The notes under the pieces: model-generated
The model's input: the letters and a program-made list of their open reading frames with translations, nothing else
Told to the model about the DNA's origin: nothing
Database searches by the model: none
Origin: Craterostigma plantagineum
Lineage: Eukaryota > Streptophyta > Magnoliopsida > Lamiales > Linderniaceae
DNA: 64,000 nt
Assembly: GCA_027422505.1 (NCBI GenBank)
Contig: JAPQWV010000743.1
Span: 1 to 64,000, forward strand
Reading direction: 5' to 3'
In this document: positions 48,053 through 59,934 of the stretch, piece after piece
Layout: each line of letters begins with the position of its first letter
Position numbering within the stretch: the stretch's first letter is position 1
Position numbers and translations under genes: made by a program

Positions 48053-48791
48053 TACACAAAAGCAGTATGTTTGCAGCTGCTAGAGGATACATGGTATTTG
48101 GATGCCAAACCTCTAACCACACCAATGAACCCGAGTAGTGGACTTTCCAAGGATGATGGAAATCTGCTTGATGACCCCTTCAAGTACAGAAGGCTCATAG
48201 GAAGACTACTTTACCTGACATCAGACATAGCATTCTCAGTCCATAAGCTCAGTCAGTTCACATCTGCCCAGAGATCAACTCACCTAATGGCAGCACATCA
48301 TCTACTAAGATACCTAAAGGGCACCCCGGGTCAGGGAATCTCGATGAATCACATCAGAACATACAACTGAGGGCCTTCTCTGATGCTGATTGGTCAGCCT
48401 GTAAAGACACACGAAAATCAGTGACAGGGTACTGTACTTTCTTAGGAGATACAATGGTCACTTGGAAAGCTAAGAAGCAAGCAACGGTTTCTAGATCATC
48501 CACAGAGGCTGAGTACAAAGCCTTGGGAGTTGTGGTCTCCGAGGTGCTATGGATAAGGCAATTGCTGCAAGAGTTGGGACAGTCTATCACTCCAAGACCT
48601 GTTGGTACTGTTATAATTTATCTGCCTTGAAGCTGGCAGCAAATCCAAAGTTCCATGAGCGCTCTAAACACATAGAAACAGATTTCCATGTCATTCGGCA
48701 CCATGTCACGAATGGTGTGATCAAACTGTTGCCTATAAAGTCTGAGAATCAGTTAGCTGATCTCATCACCAAACCACTTGCAAGTCCATAG
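45680..48791 (+). pseudogene. copia pol remnant (protease to RNase H)
   Basis: Seen: FGATRHVCGS (protease, with the DSG shifted by one base), VPQFQYNLISVSWLT (~45832), LLHRRLGHPSDRVLDV (~46055), integrase pieces with QTPQQNSIVERKHQHLLS (~46500), and the reverse transcriptase words [20 protein letters not shown] (~47485), [18 protein letters not shown] (~47610), LHKSFYGLKRASREWNKRF (~47735) and LLVYVD (~47880). The expected YVDD active site reads YVDVA here. RNase H with SDADWSACKDTRKSVTGY (~48380), SSTEAEYKAL (~48500) and SKHIETDFHVIRH (~48670) ends at 48789-48791. Many stops and shifts; a (TA)n tract interrupts the frame near 48020. Confidence 0.83.
48019..48050. repeat. (AT)16 microsatellite inside the copia pol remnant
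   Basis: Pure AT dinucleotide run between GIEVARS and TQKQYV-encoding sequence. In intact relatives this is continuous coding sequence, so the run expanded after the element died. Confidence 0.85.
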
Positions 48792-48852
48792 TTAAGGCAG
48801 CTGTTAGTCAAGATGTCAGTTGTGAATATGTGTCTGCCATCTTCTGGGGGGC

Positions 48853-49290
48853 TGTCAAAACCAGAAGTTGAAAACATGGATCAAAGCAGAGAGCAAGCTT
48901 CAGCTGTTATCCACGAATGAAGAAGTCAAAGGCTTTTGAAGATCATAAGCCAAGCTCAAGGAAAAGCGGGACTTCGACTTATAAAACGTGGAAGTTTCAA
49001 CTTATAAAGACGCTGATAATGCCGGCGTTTCTTCTAACGGCTCAGAGCGGGATTTTTTAGAACTATAAAAGGGGGGCTGTTGAGCTGTCAAAAAGTGCGC
49101 GTAGCTTTGAGTGTGTTACTATTGTAATGTGTGTGTATCATCTCTGTAAATTTGATCAAGAATCGTCAATAATATTTTAGGGTTCTTGGCCGTGGGTGCA
49201 GGATTATCAATAATCCGAACCACGTTATATCTTTGCACAATTAACAATCAATCTCAGCATCAGTCGCTTGTTTACAATCAGAATTTCGCA
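48853..49290 (+). repeat. 3' LTR of the plus-strand copia element
   Basis: Starts TGTCAAAACCAGAAG right after the polypurine tract and ends ...AATTTCGCA. Includes a TATA-like ACTATAAAAGG near 49063. The right border is inferred from the CA rule because no second LTR is present. Confidence 0.7.
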
Positions 49291-50226
49291 TTAGTTCTTT
49301 TTAAAAACTATGTGTTACTTAAGATACCTCCAACATGAAGTTCATTCTTCCATCTTCAAAATAGTAAGGAGAATTGGTCAGCAAGAAATTTTTTTTTTTT
49401 TTTTTTTCCGGTCTTCTTTATCTTTCTCAGGAAATGAAGCAGTTTTCCCTGGAAAAACATCATGCAATATCAGGTTCAACGTTAAGAAAATATACCGAAA
49501 TTGAGACAGTTATAAGTTATAAACTATAGCAAATATTTATCCCTGCCCGCCCCACTTGCCCATTTTGATAGCTCTATTGAATATTCGAAAATGCATAGAA
49601 ACAATGATGATAAGAATAGACAAATAGAAGTTAATGGCCAACATAAATTGCTTACCCGAAAATTCTTTCACGTGAATCGCCTCACAACTATGTGCATAAT
49701 GTGCGCGTGTCTCCGTTCATTTTTTGATAGATTTACTGCTTTGATCAAACACATATATTTCGCTTGTTCAGAGCAGTAAGCACAATTGCGGAAGCTCTCG
49801 ACATTTTTGATTGCTCACAGTGTGCCGAATCACAAACCTTCTACATCTTCATCCCGTTGATTTGCACGCAAGGGAGAAATAGTACTAAGGAAGTTATTAA
49901 TCTTAATCAAAGAACATAGAACGGGAGCAATTCATTTTTGTATATATTTTTTATTTTTCAGAATACATGGTTTTGTCGGGCCTTAGTACTTGGGAGGAAG
50001 TCCTACGTATTAACTTCCATCTTGTGAAGACAAAAGTCGGAACTTATTCAAGCGTGTTTTAATGCACTTTCTCTATAAAAGTTAAATCAAAAGCCAAAAG
50101 AATGTAATCGTGACTGCCGCAGATGAGATAATAACAAGACAATAAATCCGAATAGTACATTATCATACGAATGAATATAAACGGAAAAATCAATGGCAGG
50201 TGAAGCATTTAGAGAGTGACCAAATA
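49291..50226. other. Spacer downstream of the remorin gene
   Basis: Poly-T tract at ~49388-49408, then AT-rich DNA. CCCGCCCCACTTGCCCATTTTGATAGCTC (49544-49572) resembles one end of a GC-ended hAT MITE, but its partner was not found. No gene. Confidence 0.4.
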
Positions 50227-51631
50227 CTAGGAAACGTTCCTCGTCTGCTCATTTGGTCTGAAAAACGAAAGCTTGTCTCTCATGGCCTGAGCTTTCGCCT
50301 GCTTAGCTCTCAGCTTATTCGATATTTTGTCCATCGACGAAGATCTCTTCTTCTCCAATTGCATCTGCTCCAATACGTTTATAATTAGAAACGTTTTCAG
50401 ACACTTATTCACTGCAATTTTAGGGTTCTTTCTTCCTGTATAATTAGCAAACCTCAAGTTTACGAATATCTGCCTCAGCTTTTGCCTTCTGCAAGTTCTC
50501 CCAAGCCGTAATCTTGGCTTCTTCCCTTTGCAGCCTGCGTTTTAAGGAAACATAAATGCGGAAATCGAACGTCGAATTTGAAAGAGAAAGAAAAAAGGGA
50601 ACATTCTTACATAGACGGTTGCCTCGATCCCTCGTCAACACTCCAAGGAAAGAACGTTCGCCATCGTTCCTCGGCGAATCCTTCTTCTTATTACAACTCC
50701 TCCTTTTCATCATCAATCCTCGGTTCTCCTTCGACTGCTTCGAAGCAATGGCGCTTCTATCAATCTGAACATCTCTCACCTCATCTCTTTTATTACAAAC
50801 AGCTAAAGATGGCAATGCAGAAAAAGAGAGTCTTCTTTTCGAAGAAGAAGAAGAAGAGCGACTGCTTTCTCCTGGACTCATCTGAGTCGCCATATCCCGT
50901 CGTGAAATATCCCCTAAAACGAGCGACGACGCCTCCTCATTAAAAATCCCGGCTTTACTATCATCTGCCATCAATTTTCATTTTTGCTCTAAGCCCACGA
51001 ACAAAAAGCCCAAAAAAGATCTAAAAACATTCACAAGAGCTAATAATAAATACCTAGCAAGGTCGGCATTGAAGCTTCACTACTGAGCAGCATATCCCCG
51101 AAATGAACAGAGACGCCTTCGGGCACCAAAACGCCAGTCGTAAGGGGCGATTTGGTCATAAAGTTTCGAACTTTATTGCTCCCATCTTCTTGGAGGGGCG
51201 CCGCGGGCGAGTAGTTTGACAGATAAGATAAGCCCGTCGGGCCCAATGGCCCGCTCTTCGACTTTGGTCTTCTCTGAGGCTGGGGAATTGAGTTCTTGAA
51301 AGCTGATGCATAGCCTGAAATTGGGCTTGTAATCCACCTTTCTGCGTCCTCCCATTTCGAAGGCAAAGGCCTTCCATTGCTGAAGGGAGTTAAAGAAGAT
51401 GAACCGCCGAAGTTCCTATGGCTCGTAGGCAATGGCCCGCGCTCTGAGCTCCAAGTCTTCGGTAAATCGACGTTTTGGCTATTTCCAATGCCATACTCTG
51501 GCGTGCCTGGGCTCGTATATGCGCCGAGTTTCGAAAAGAATCTGAAGCCCTTCTCATTATTGGTTTTCGATTTCGAAGATTATAGTATATTCTGCATTTC
51601 TCCAACTGATTCAAGGATGTTTTGGACATGT
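50227..51631 (-). CDS. Remorin family protein (long N-terminal region, group 6-like)
   Basis: Seen on the minus strand: a candidate first ATG near 51629 (MSKTSLNQLEKC). The conserved N-terminal block follows: FFSKLGAYTSPGTPEYG (~51530), LPSKWEDAERWITSPISG (~51370), PQPQRRPKSKSGPLGP (~51280) and SPLTTGVLVPEGVS (~51140). After an intron (~51050-50970) comes RRDMATQMSPGESSRSSS (~50900) and EVRDVQID. The remorin C domain is split over two exons: EEAKITAWENLQKAKAEADI (~50530) and MQLEKKRSSSMDKISNKLRA (~50364), stop 50227-50229. Coiled-coil, Lys/Glu-rich C-terminus without a signal peptide. Known: remorins are plant-specific, plasma-membrane nanodomain-associated scaffold proteins. Odd: the frame of the first ~25 residues does not join the conserved block without a one-base change near 51560. 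Otherwise the exons are open. Confidence 0.82.
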
Positions 51632-54600
51632 AGATTTAGGTTTAAATCAAGAATGGGGGAAAGAACAAAATCAGAGAAAGTGATGTAAGAAAGTACAATG
51701 GGAGTTTCCCAGATTGCAAAAGGTTATACACCACACAATGTAAACAGACACAATATACAATTTGGACCACAGTCAAATTCTGGAAACCTTCATCAGCTCA
51801 AACATCATTTTCTTCTGAAAAACAAAATGCTACCTTTACCTACAATAGCGGCTACATCATCGTCCATTTTTCAAGAAACCTCGAATTTAATGATGATATG
51901 AGTACAGAAAATGGAAATAGAATATATGGGTCCAGAAAATGGAAGCTATAATGTGCTTTTTTAATTACAAAGAACTCACCTTTGATTGGGCACAAGCTCG
52001 ACGGGAAGTTATACGATGATTTTGATTATCAAATCGATGTACTATGCTCCTTTTCTTTTGTCTTTCTTCTCAAATTCTTTCGATGAGTTCGTTTCTACGC
52101 TTTGGAGGTGCAGATAGCTTAAAGAAATACTCGAAGAGGCCAAATTCGATGTATATGAAAAAATGTATTGGTTTGACCATCGAATTTAATACTCCGTCAA
52201 GTGTGAAACCGTGGTGAGAAAGAATGGTATTAATAATAGATAAAAGAAATATTACAGTATTTATTTTGTTGAATAATATTGAACTTAACCCGTGCTAGAA
52301 TTCTCTGAAGTGAAGAAGACTGAGATGTTGGAGGAAGGGAGACTTCAATGGGGGGTAATAGAAATGGTTCATTGCTGAGTTTGCAGATATTGTCGTTAGA
52401 AATGAAATGAAATGAAATGAAATGAAATTCCATGTGACTACACAATGCAGTGTGTTATGGGACCCCTGAGAAAATCAGTATGGATCTTTCTTTCTTTTCT
52501 TTTTTTTTTTCGGGATTCTATATATTTGTTTATATGATTATATTAGAATTGACGGGAAATCAAGGTTAGAAGTTACCTTTTCCAAAGCATAATTGCTATT
52601 ATAAATAATGAATCTTGAGTTCGTGATCAATTAAGAATTTACGACTATGTGATTAATTGAGAAATTATAAATTTCCTTTACAGGATTAAATTAATTTTCG
52701 ATGCGATTAATGCTTAATAGCAATAGAAAATTGGAATCTCATATTTGGAATTGGATGTATAACTTTCTTTCATACGCATATCACTTTCCCCTGCAAGCTG
52801 TCGGCATAGAAAGGGCCATTGCAGTATTCATTCATTCATTCATTCATTCATTATTGTTTCAATATTTTACTTTTATAACAAAATCTCCAAATAAACTTCG
52901 CATCACATAATTGGTAAACCTTGGAATACCGAACGCAAATGTCTGTGCAATAAATGATCAATTTTGGGTTCACTGCATGGAACACGAATTTCTCTATTTT
53001 CTTTTCGTCTAAGTTGAAAATTATGCATATATGGTTGAGTGGGGGATAATCAGGTTTTAAAAATATGTGACTATCGCTGAAAAAAATAAAGTACCATATA
53101 AATGTGTCGATATATAAATACATAATTGAATTAGGCTCGTGTCTATGGGTTTGTTCAAACTTGCAATACTTACAATATTTCCTCTCGATACTTCTCCACT
53201 TCAAGGAAAGCTCACATCCCATACTGATTTACTTACCAAACAAAAACACAGAGAAACTTCTATTTATGTATTTATTTTTGCAAATAAAATTTCAGGAAAT
53301 AGGGGTCCAATCTTGTAGACTTTGCAATCACATTTATTGAAATATTAAATTAAATGTTTGCAACGAGCAAGCAACGAATTAAATGTGAAAGTGTGGGTCA
53401 CCATCGATCTGAAATGTTAAAAGCATTCCTACTCTGCACATATATTTGTGCATGAACCCATAAACCATATATATATATATATACTAGTATTTAGAGGCCT
53501 AGCACAAGGCGCGCCGATAAGTGCCCATATTTTCTTACGTAGTTGGCAAATCATAGATTGAAACATTCATGTTGAAGCACTTAAAATCGAAAAAAAAATT
53601 AGCAAACAAAACAATTAAAAACCTCATAAAGTACAACACAAAATCTAATTTATTTCTTCTTATTTAAACAATGCATTGCATTGATATCCTTTAAACTTAT
53701 AATAAGTGATATTGGCATGATTTAAACCGTTTTTACAAAGAGAGCATGTGGACATAAATGGAAGTCATGGAGAAGATTCTCCACGGAACCAAAGACCAAC
53801 ACATCTTCGACAACAAGTTGGGGTGATACAAGCCAAAGCATTGTTGCATTTGTCATCTCGAAATTAACCAACTCTACTATTTTAAAGAATCCGTATGACC
53901 GCTGTCATCATCTCAACATTGTATTCCACAACTGAATGAACACGTATTCCACACGAGCACCAGGCGGCAATAAATGCCCATTATTTTCTTCAATTAATAT
54001 ACCAGTTTTATTTTTAAGATTCATAATCTACCAAACATATAGATTTCTACTAATATAATTTAGAAAATTAGAGTTCACTTATAGATTTTGATTAGTCGCA
54101 TTAATATGGCTACTTACATGTTAGAACACCATTCATGATGCTATCATGAACACATGCTTCGGCTTCGTGGTTCAGCCAAGCTCTTGCATATGTAAATATT
54201 GATCTCCATCAATACGCCTACATATTTTATCATTTGACTTTTAATGATTGTAGCAACAAACAACATGTGGTCATGCCAAATAAACACGACGTTTTGTTAA
54301 TACCCACAAAATCTCATTTGTTAGACGGATTAGAAAAAAAATCGAGGATAGACGTTTAAAAATAAACCAAAGTAAAATAATTATTTTGTACATAACAGAA
54401 TTTTTCTTGCAAATTTTTCGTATGATATTTCATTATAAACAAACCGTCTTCCATTAGCTGATTGAACGCATAACAATATAAGTAATATGCTGCATCGTTC
54501 TATGATATATTCCAACCAATTTCGATATTCCTTAAACATGTGCACTAATTTTTCTTTTAGGAATTCGGACGTTCTTGCAAATATGCCTTTAGAACTTGAT

Positions 54601-55288
54601 CTCGGACTTTGGCATTACAGTTTCGAATTAGAGTCTTAACGAGATATCCTCTTGTAGTTGTGAGCTCAATTGTTTGTTCTCCTATGTTATAGTTTTTTTA
54701 AGTACGCTTTATTTTATATCTAGTCCTGACTAATTTTCCGAAGACAGTTATGCTATTTATTGATGTGTAACATTAATGATGTATTTATGGGCTAAGTTAT
54801 GACCATCATTTTGGGAATATGTAATGTCAACATTTCCACTAAAATGTTTTAAACTATAATCAATTTAAAGAGGAAACAAATATATTACAAAAATAATAAT
54901 ATTATATAAAGGAAACAAATATATTACACTAATACCAATATTACAACACTAATACCAATATTATATGTTAAATGATATATATGTAATTATCCGTAATCAT
55001 GCCATTATTTATATATTATTATTATATATATACTACATATGGGCCGATGGCGGCAAGTCTTGTATTCTATAGTATATAAATATAACAAATTAAGGTCGGT
55101 GGTAGGTGTTACAATGACAGTAGGCACGCAACGCATATCATATCAGTATAATATACATACATTTTTCTCTCTCAATCGGTTATTATATATTTGTGAGAAA
55201 TAGTTGAAATATGAAACGACATGGTTTTTTGTGATTGATCAATAGGTAATGATTATACCTATCAGTAGATTACGACGAAAAACTCTGT
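51632..55288. other. Long AT-rich intergenic region upstream of the remorin gene
   Basis: Contains the remorin promoter and 5' UTR (an ATG-led 20-residue frame sits near 51868 on -). An (ATTC)n microsatellite lies at ~52829-52852 and AT-dinucleotide runs at ~53468-53483 and ~55012-55032. A GC-rich patch, GGCCTAGCACAAGGCGCGCC at ~53497-53516, sits next to ATACTAGTAT and could be a Helitron 3' end on the minus strand, but I could not confirm it. No gene seen. Confidence 0.4.
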
Positions 55289-55296
55289 AGCTAAAC
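55289..55296. repeat. 8-bp target-site duplication (left) of the hAT element
   Basis: AGCTAAAC, repeated exactly at 58593-58600. Confidence 0.88.
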
Positions 55297-55299
55297 TAG

Positions 55300-55510
55300 A
55301 CGGGTAATGGTCCGTTCCGGTCCGGTTCCGTACCGGTTCTACCGGTTTCCCGGACATAAAATACCGGTTTCCGGTTCGAACCGGTATGGTACCGGACCGG
55401 TTCCGGTTCCGGTTTCGGGACTGATATCCCGGAACCAATTCGGAACCGCTAGTGGATCCATTGGATCTTACCGGTTCCGAACCGGTTCTGTACCGGTTCA
55501 CTCGTTTTTT
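55300..55510. repeat. Left subterminal CCGGT-rich repeats of the hAT element
   Basis: Dense array of CCGGT/ACCGG motifs, a dozen or more in ~200 bp. The inverted counterpart lies at 58350-58585. Confidence 0.85.
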
Positions 55511-55817
55511 TTCTTTCTTTTTTTTTTAACCATAAATTGGAAAAAAATCAAACGACATAAGAAAAAAAAATGAAAAAAAAAAACAAAGATAAAATACAAA
55601 AAATAAAAGAAACACAAAAATAATACTATTAAAATACTACAATACATATTTAAGGGTAGTAGTGTTTATTGATTTGAAGATGATGAAAAAAAATTCCATT
55701 TTTATTAATATACCTAAAAATTTACAATAAAAAATTCGAAATAAACAGAAAAAAATAAAAAAAAAAAGAAAAAATACAAAAAAGAAAAAAAAACATAAAA
55801 ATAAACTACTTAAAATA

Positions 55818-57944
55818 TTAAATTACATCTTTATTAAGTAAAACACAAGACGTCGCCTCCTCATCGTCTTCGGAACTTGATGCTTGGAACTCGTCGATCG
55901 CATTTTCCGCTCGATTCTTGGACTCGGCGGTGAACCAATCCTTAAGCAAAGTAAGCATCGCAAGAGACCTCGGCTTAAGGTTCGTTCGCATATCTCCAAT
56001 AATCCGACCGGATGTCGAAAACGCGGATTCTGAAGCGACACTCGACGCTTGCACGGCAAGAACATCTCGAGCGATAGCCGCTAGCGTCGGGTAGAGGGAT
56101 GCGTTCGACTTCCACCACTGGAGAACGTCAAATCCTTCCGGTGTTTGGAAGTTGTGACTCAAATAAAGTTGAATTTCATTTGAGTTTGCAGGTCCGGTCG
56201 CTTTTCCTTTCGACTTTTGCATCTTCAATCGCCTAAGGACATCCATCGGACCACGGCCACCGCTAGAGGACTCCGTAACTCCCTCGGTCGCATGCTCGGT
56301 CGCCGAACCACCACGCACCTGAGAACTATAAAAAGCAAAAAGTTCTTGGAGAGAACGCATAATTGACGTCTTTGATCGTCAACGCTCTTCCAAGAAACGT
56401 CTCGTAATACTCGAAAAAAATATCGAAAGTGTCACTACCACAACTCGGGTCGAGTAATGCCGCCAAGCCGTGGATAATTGGGATATTTTCCCAATACTTC
56501 TTGAACTTTTGCTCCATGTTCTCAATGAAATGGCGCAAACTTTCATTACCGCGATATTCAATAATTTTATAGCACATGCTAAAAAGCAAAGGAATAAATA
56601 GTGGCGATGTAGGATAATGAACGCCGGAAAATTTCTCCGTTGCTTCCTTGAATACCGCAAGTAGTGACACACATAAATCGCAAATTTCCCAATCAACATC
56701 TAGTAATAGAAGTGATGGGTCGGAAGTCATACCACTGCGTTGTTGTTCCAAAATGGGTGACTAAATCCTTATAACGCATAAATGTGCTAAGAAGGTGATA
56801 TAAGGAGTTCCACCTAGTCGGTACCGGTAAGGGAAACTTCTTATACTAAGGGCATTCGTCTCGACCGTTTGTTTCCACGAATGCCCGAGACGTCGTTCAC
56901 GTAGTTGCTTACCAATTAATTTAAATTTTTCTATTACACGACCTAATACTTCATCGAAAGCACATTTTACACATAAGTTAATCACATGGCAAGCACACCT
57001 AACATGAAGCAATCGACCGTTCAAAGGCACGCTAAGATGGGAACGAAGGAAATCCATAGCCGCGTTATTAGAACTTGCATTGTCCAACGTGATAGACATA
57101 ATTTTATCTTGAATCTCATATTTTTTCGCTACATTCAAGACATACATCGCAATGGTATGTCCCGAATGCGACGAATCTAGAGGATCTAGCGAAAGAATTC
57201 TTTTTTGCATTGTCCACGTCTCATCTATCCAATGGCATGTAACAACTAAATACGATTGGGAAGTAACATTCGTCCAAATATCGGTAGTTAAACTAACCCT
57301 ACAAGATATGTTCGATAAATGTGAAACTAAGTTCGACCTATATTCTTCAAAGGTTTCTAACACATTCTTCCTAAATGTCTTGCGACCTACTTGATGGAAT
57401 CCGGGTTGTATCGAACTTGTAAAGTTGATAAACCCTTCATTTTCCGCAATACAAATGGTTCTTCACATTGGACGACAAACTTAACTAACGCCTTTTTTGA
57501 AATCTCCCTAGTGATAACGAAATTCCTACCCGTATGCACATCTATTTGTTGTTGCGTTCGCTCCGTACCTATGGTCTCTAACGTAACCGAATCAAATTTA
57601 TGAAAACCCGTTAATGTTTTCTCATAGATCCCGTACCCCCTTGGTTACCACCACCTCTTTATTGATATTCCGCACGACATATTTTTACAATAAGCTTTAC
57701 CTTTGTTGGGGTTGCCGGGTTCGAGCTCGAGGTCGAAATGGTTCCAAACCTTCGAGCGCTTCGTCCGGGTGCGTGATGTCGCCGTGGCCGTGGTGGATTC
57801 TTGGCTCGGACCGGTTCCGCGTCGTCCTCCGTCGCCTTCCGTCTCCTCGACCTCATTGTCGGGATCGACCTCGTCGGGCATATCGCTCATACCTACATTA
57901 ATATAACCAAAAATATCGTCGTTCGGGTGCGAACTTGATGCCAT
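55818..57944 (-). pseudogene. hAT transposase (Ac/RICESLEEPER-like), frameshifted
   Basis: Seen on the minus strand: start 57944 (MASSSHPNDDIFGYINVGM), an acidic stretch, then a BED zinc-finger beginning SKVWNHFDLELEPG and AYCK (one-base shift at ~57684 in the CKICRAEY region). Next come VSLTTDIWTNVTSQSYLVVT (~57290), SITLDNASSNNAAMDFL (~57090), LHVRCACHVINLCVK (~56990), a middle part with MCYKIIEYRG and LDPSCGSDTF (~56590-56420), and the dimerisation domain VLQWWKSNASLYPTLAAIAR ... SVASESAFSTSGRII (~56130-56000), stop 55818-55820. The catalytic DDE-type residues and the hATC block are recognisable. Several shifts split it into at least four frames, so it is inactive as read. Confidence 0.88.
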
Positions 57945-58349
57945 GTTAGTAGAATAAAGTGTGTGTGGGTATTTCGAGTGTGTGTGTATCGGTGTGTGTG
58001 TGTTGTTTCCGTGTGTGTGTATCGAGTGTGTGTATGTGTGTATTTTCGTATAATACGAGACGAGAGCGAGAGAGAGTATATGAGATTAGAGAGATTTTGG
58101 GAGATTAGATGTGAAAAAATTATGAAATATGATGTGGTATTTATAGAGTTTTAGTTGGGACTAAAAAAAAAAAAAATGCACTTTGGCCCAAAAGGGCCAA
58201 ACTGCAAAATAAAAAAAAAAAGGTTGAAAAAGAGCCGTTTGGGCTCTGTAACGGCTATAATAGCCGTTATTTTTATTTTTTTTTTTATTTTTTTTTCTAG
58301 CCGTTGACAACGGCTAGTTTTTATTTTATTTATTATTATTTTTTTTTGC

Positions 58350-58585
58350 CTTACCGGATCTTACCGGATCTTAACGGATCCGGTGCCGGTTCCGGCTTAT
58401 ATATAGCCGTTACCGGATTACCGGTTCCGGAAACCGGAACCGGTACCGGTAACGGCCGGTTTCTATTTTTCCCAGAACCAATCCGGTAACGATAATTACC
58501 GGATTGTTCCGGGTTTTAACCGGTTGAACCGGTTCCGTTCCTAACCGGAACCGGCTACCGGTTCGGGCCGAACCGGCCGATAGCC
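58350..58585. repeat. Right subterminal CCGGT-rich repeats of the hAT element
   Basis: Repeated ACCGGTTCCGG, CCGGAACCGG and ACCGGTAACGG words, inverted relative to 55300-55510. Confidence 0.85.
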
Positions 58586-58592
58586 ATGTCTA

Positions 58593-58600
58593 AGCTAAAC
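58593..58600. repeat. 8-bp target-site duplication (right) of the hAT element
   Basis: AGCTAAAC, identical to 55289-55296. Confidence 0.88.
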
Positions 58601-58655
58601 CATACACACTTATAAGTATTAATATATATATATATATATATATACATATATAGAG

Positions 58656-59033
58656 ATTTGCTATGGTGCCCACCTACCGTGAGCAACCACCGTGAACACC
58701 ATAAGCAAATCTCTCATTTTCTTGCGTTTTTTCGATTCTCAACGCCGCCAACACCTCCTAGACAATCTCATATCCATTGCTAACTTAAATCACCATCTAC
58801 AACACGTTAATTTTTAAGAAGATCCATTATTTATTCTTCACATGTGGACGACATACCGATGTGATGATTTCTTAAAAATTAACGTGTTGTAGATGGTGAT
58901 TTAAGTTAGCAATGGATATGAGATGTCTAGGGAGGTGTTGGCGGCGTTGAGAATCGAAAAAACGCAAGAAAATGAGAGATTTGCTTATGGTGTTCACGGT
59001 GGTTGCTCACGGTAGGTGGGCACCATAACAAAT
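58656..59033. mobile_element. Fold-back element: ~165-bp near-perfect inverted arms, 48-bp loop
   Basis: The arm 58656-58820 (from ATTTGCTATGGTGCCCACC to ACGTTAATTTTTAAGAA) is the near-perfect reverse complement of 58869-59033. Few mismatches are seen, for example CCTCCTAGACAATC versus the inverse of GATGTCTAGGGAGG. The loop is 58821-58868. It is flanked by TA-rich DNA, so a target duplication cannot be read. The structure fits a fold-back or MITE-type element and would form a long hairpin RNA if transcribed. Confidence 0.85.
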
Positions 59034-59934
59034 TTATATAAATATATATATTATATATGTATATATAATATATACATCTATATATATAGATATGTAATAA
59101 GCAATTAAACATAGTGGAAACTATTTCATTGCCCGACAGATACGAGACACTAAAAATGGTTGACTTTTTTGAGGAGATTCTAAATATTTTGAAATCCGTA
59201 TTTGGAATATAAATATATATTAAAATATTTTCATATAGTTTTTCACCAATTACTGGCTAAGTTACAAGCTGGCCAAGGCAGCTCATCATAATTGAGATCT
59301 AAAAGCAAGTGCTAAAACAAGGTCATCTTTTCAATGGTGAAGTTAAAATTTTTAAATTTTTTATCAATGACGAAGTTAAAATTTCATTTACTTGCGAATC
59401 CAACAAAACATTCTCCATAAGATCAACAACTTTGAAGTTTATCAATGTTGAAGTTAAAAATTGTTTTAAAATTGCATTTTTTTTTCTTTTAATAGAAATT
59501 TTTAAAACACATAAAAAATTGTTTCACAAGTATTTATACTTTAACTTTTTGCGAAAATTCTTATATAACTAATTAACAAGGGGTATGCGATCGATAAAAG
59601 ACGCAGAAAAGATAATATATTATGCATGAGCGAGTGAAAAAACAAAACGGAAAGGGAAGAAAATTGAGAATATAAAGAGGCTATTTAATTAAACGAAATA
59701 AAAATAATCAGTATATATTTATAATATTGGGGCCTCATTCTTTGGAGGGTAAGGTCATAACTCACAGGACATATGTGTCGACTCTCCTTGGCTAGCAGAT
59801 ACTATGAGTTGAGCATGTCACATATGGACATGTCCTAATGTAGTTAATCTATTGGCGGGGTTTGCAGAATAATCGAGTTCTAAAGAATAATTTGTATTAA
59901 TAAGTTCCTTGACCTAACTATGTTACCATATGAA
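59034..59934. other. Spacer
   Basis: AT-rich, with a thrice-repeated TGAAGTTAAAAWTT word near 59336-59465. No gene or element ends recognised. Confidence 0.4.

Larger units (their letters stand above)
45591..49290 (+). mobile_element. Ty1/copia retrotransposon on the plus strand, 5'-truncated
   Basis: Seen: coding similarity starts just before the protease motif (GATRHVCGS, ~45690), continues through integrase, reverse transcriptase and RNase H, and ends in a single LTR (48853-49290) after the PPT CTGGGGGGC. No 5' LTR or gag. It faces away from the minus-strand copia with which it shares its truncated end. Confidence 0.83.
55297..58592 (-). mobile_element. hAT transposon with transposase remnant (3.3 kb)
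   Basis: Seen: termini TAGACGGGTAATGGTCCG (left) and, inverted, TAGACATGGCTATCGGCCGG (right), with an exact 8-bp duplication AGCTAAAC. Within ~220 bp of each end there are many copies of ACCGGT/CCGGTTCCGG words in both orientations. These resemble the subterminal repeats that hAT transposases bind. A transposase gene with BED finger and hAT dimerisation domain occupies the middle on the minus strand. The right part includes (GT)n repeats (~57960-58045). Confidence 0.9.

Noticed and set aside
53478..53530. GC-rich patch beside ACTAGTAT as a Helitron end
   Set aside because: The stem is weak, no 5' end was found, and the (TA)n neighbourhood makes CTAGT-like strings likely by chance.
57963..58154. 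Cys/Val-rich frame made of repeated VCVYR-like words
   Set aside because: It is the translation of a (GT)n-rich stretch in the hAT leader.
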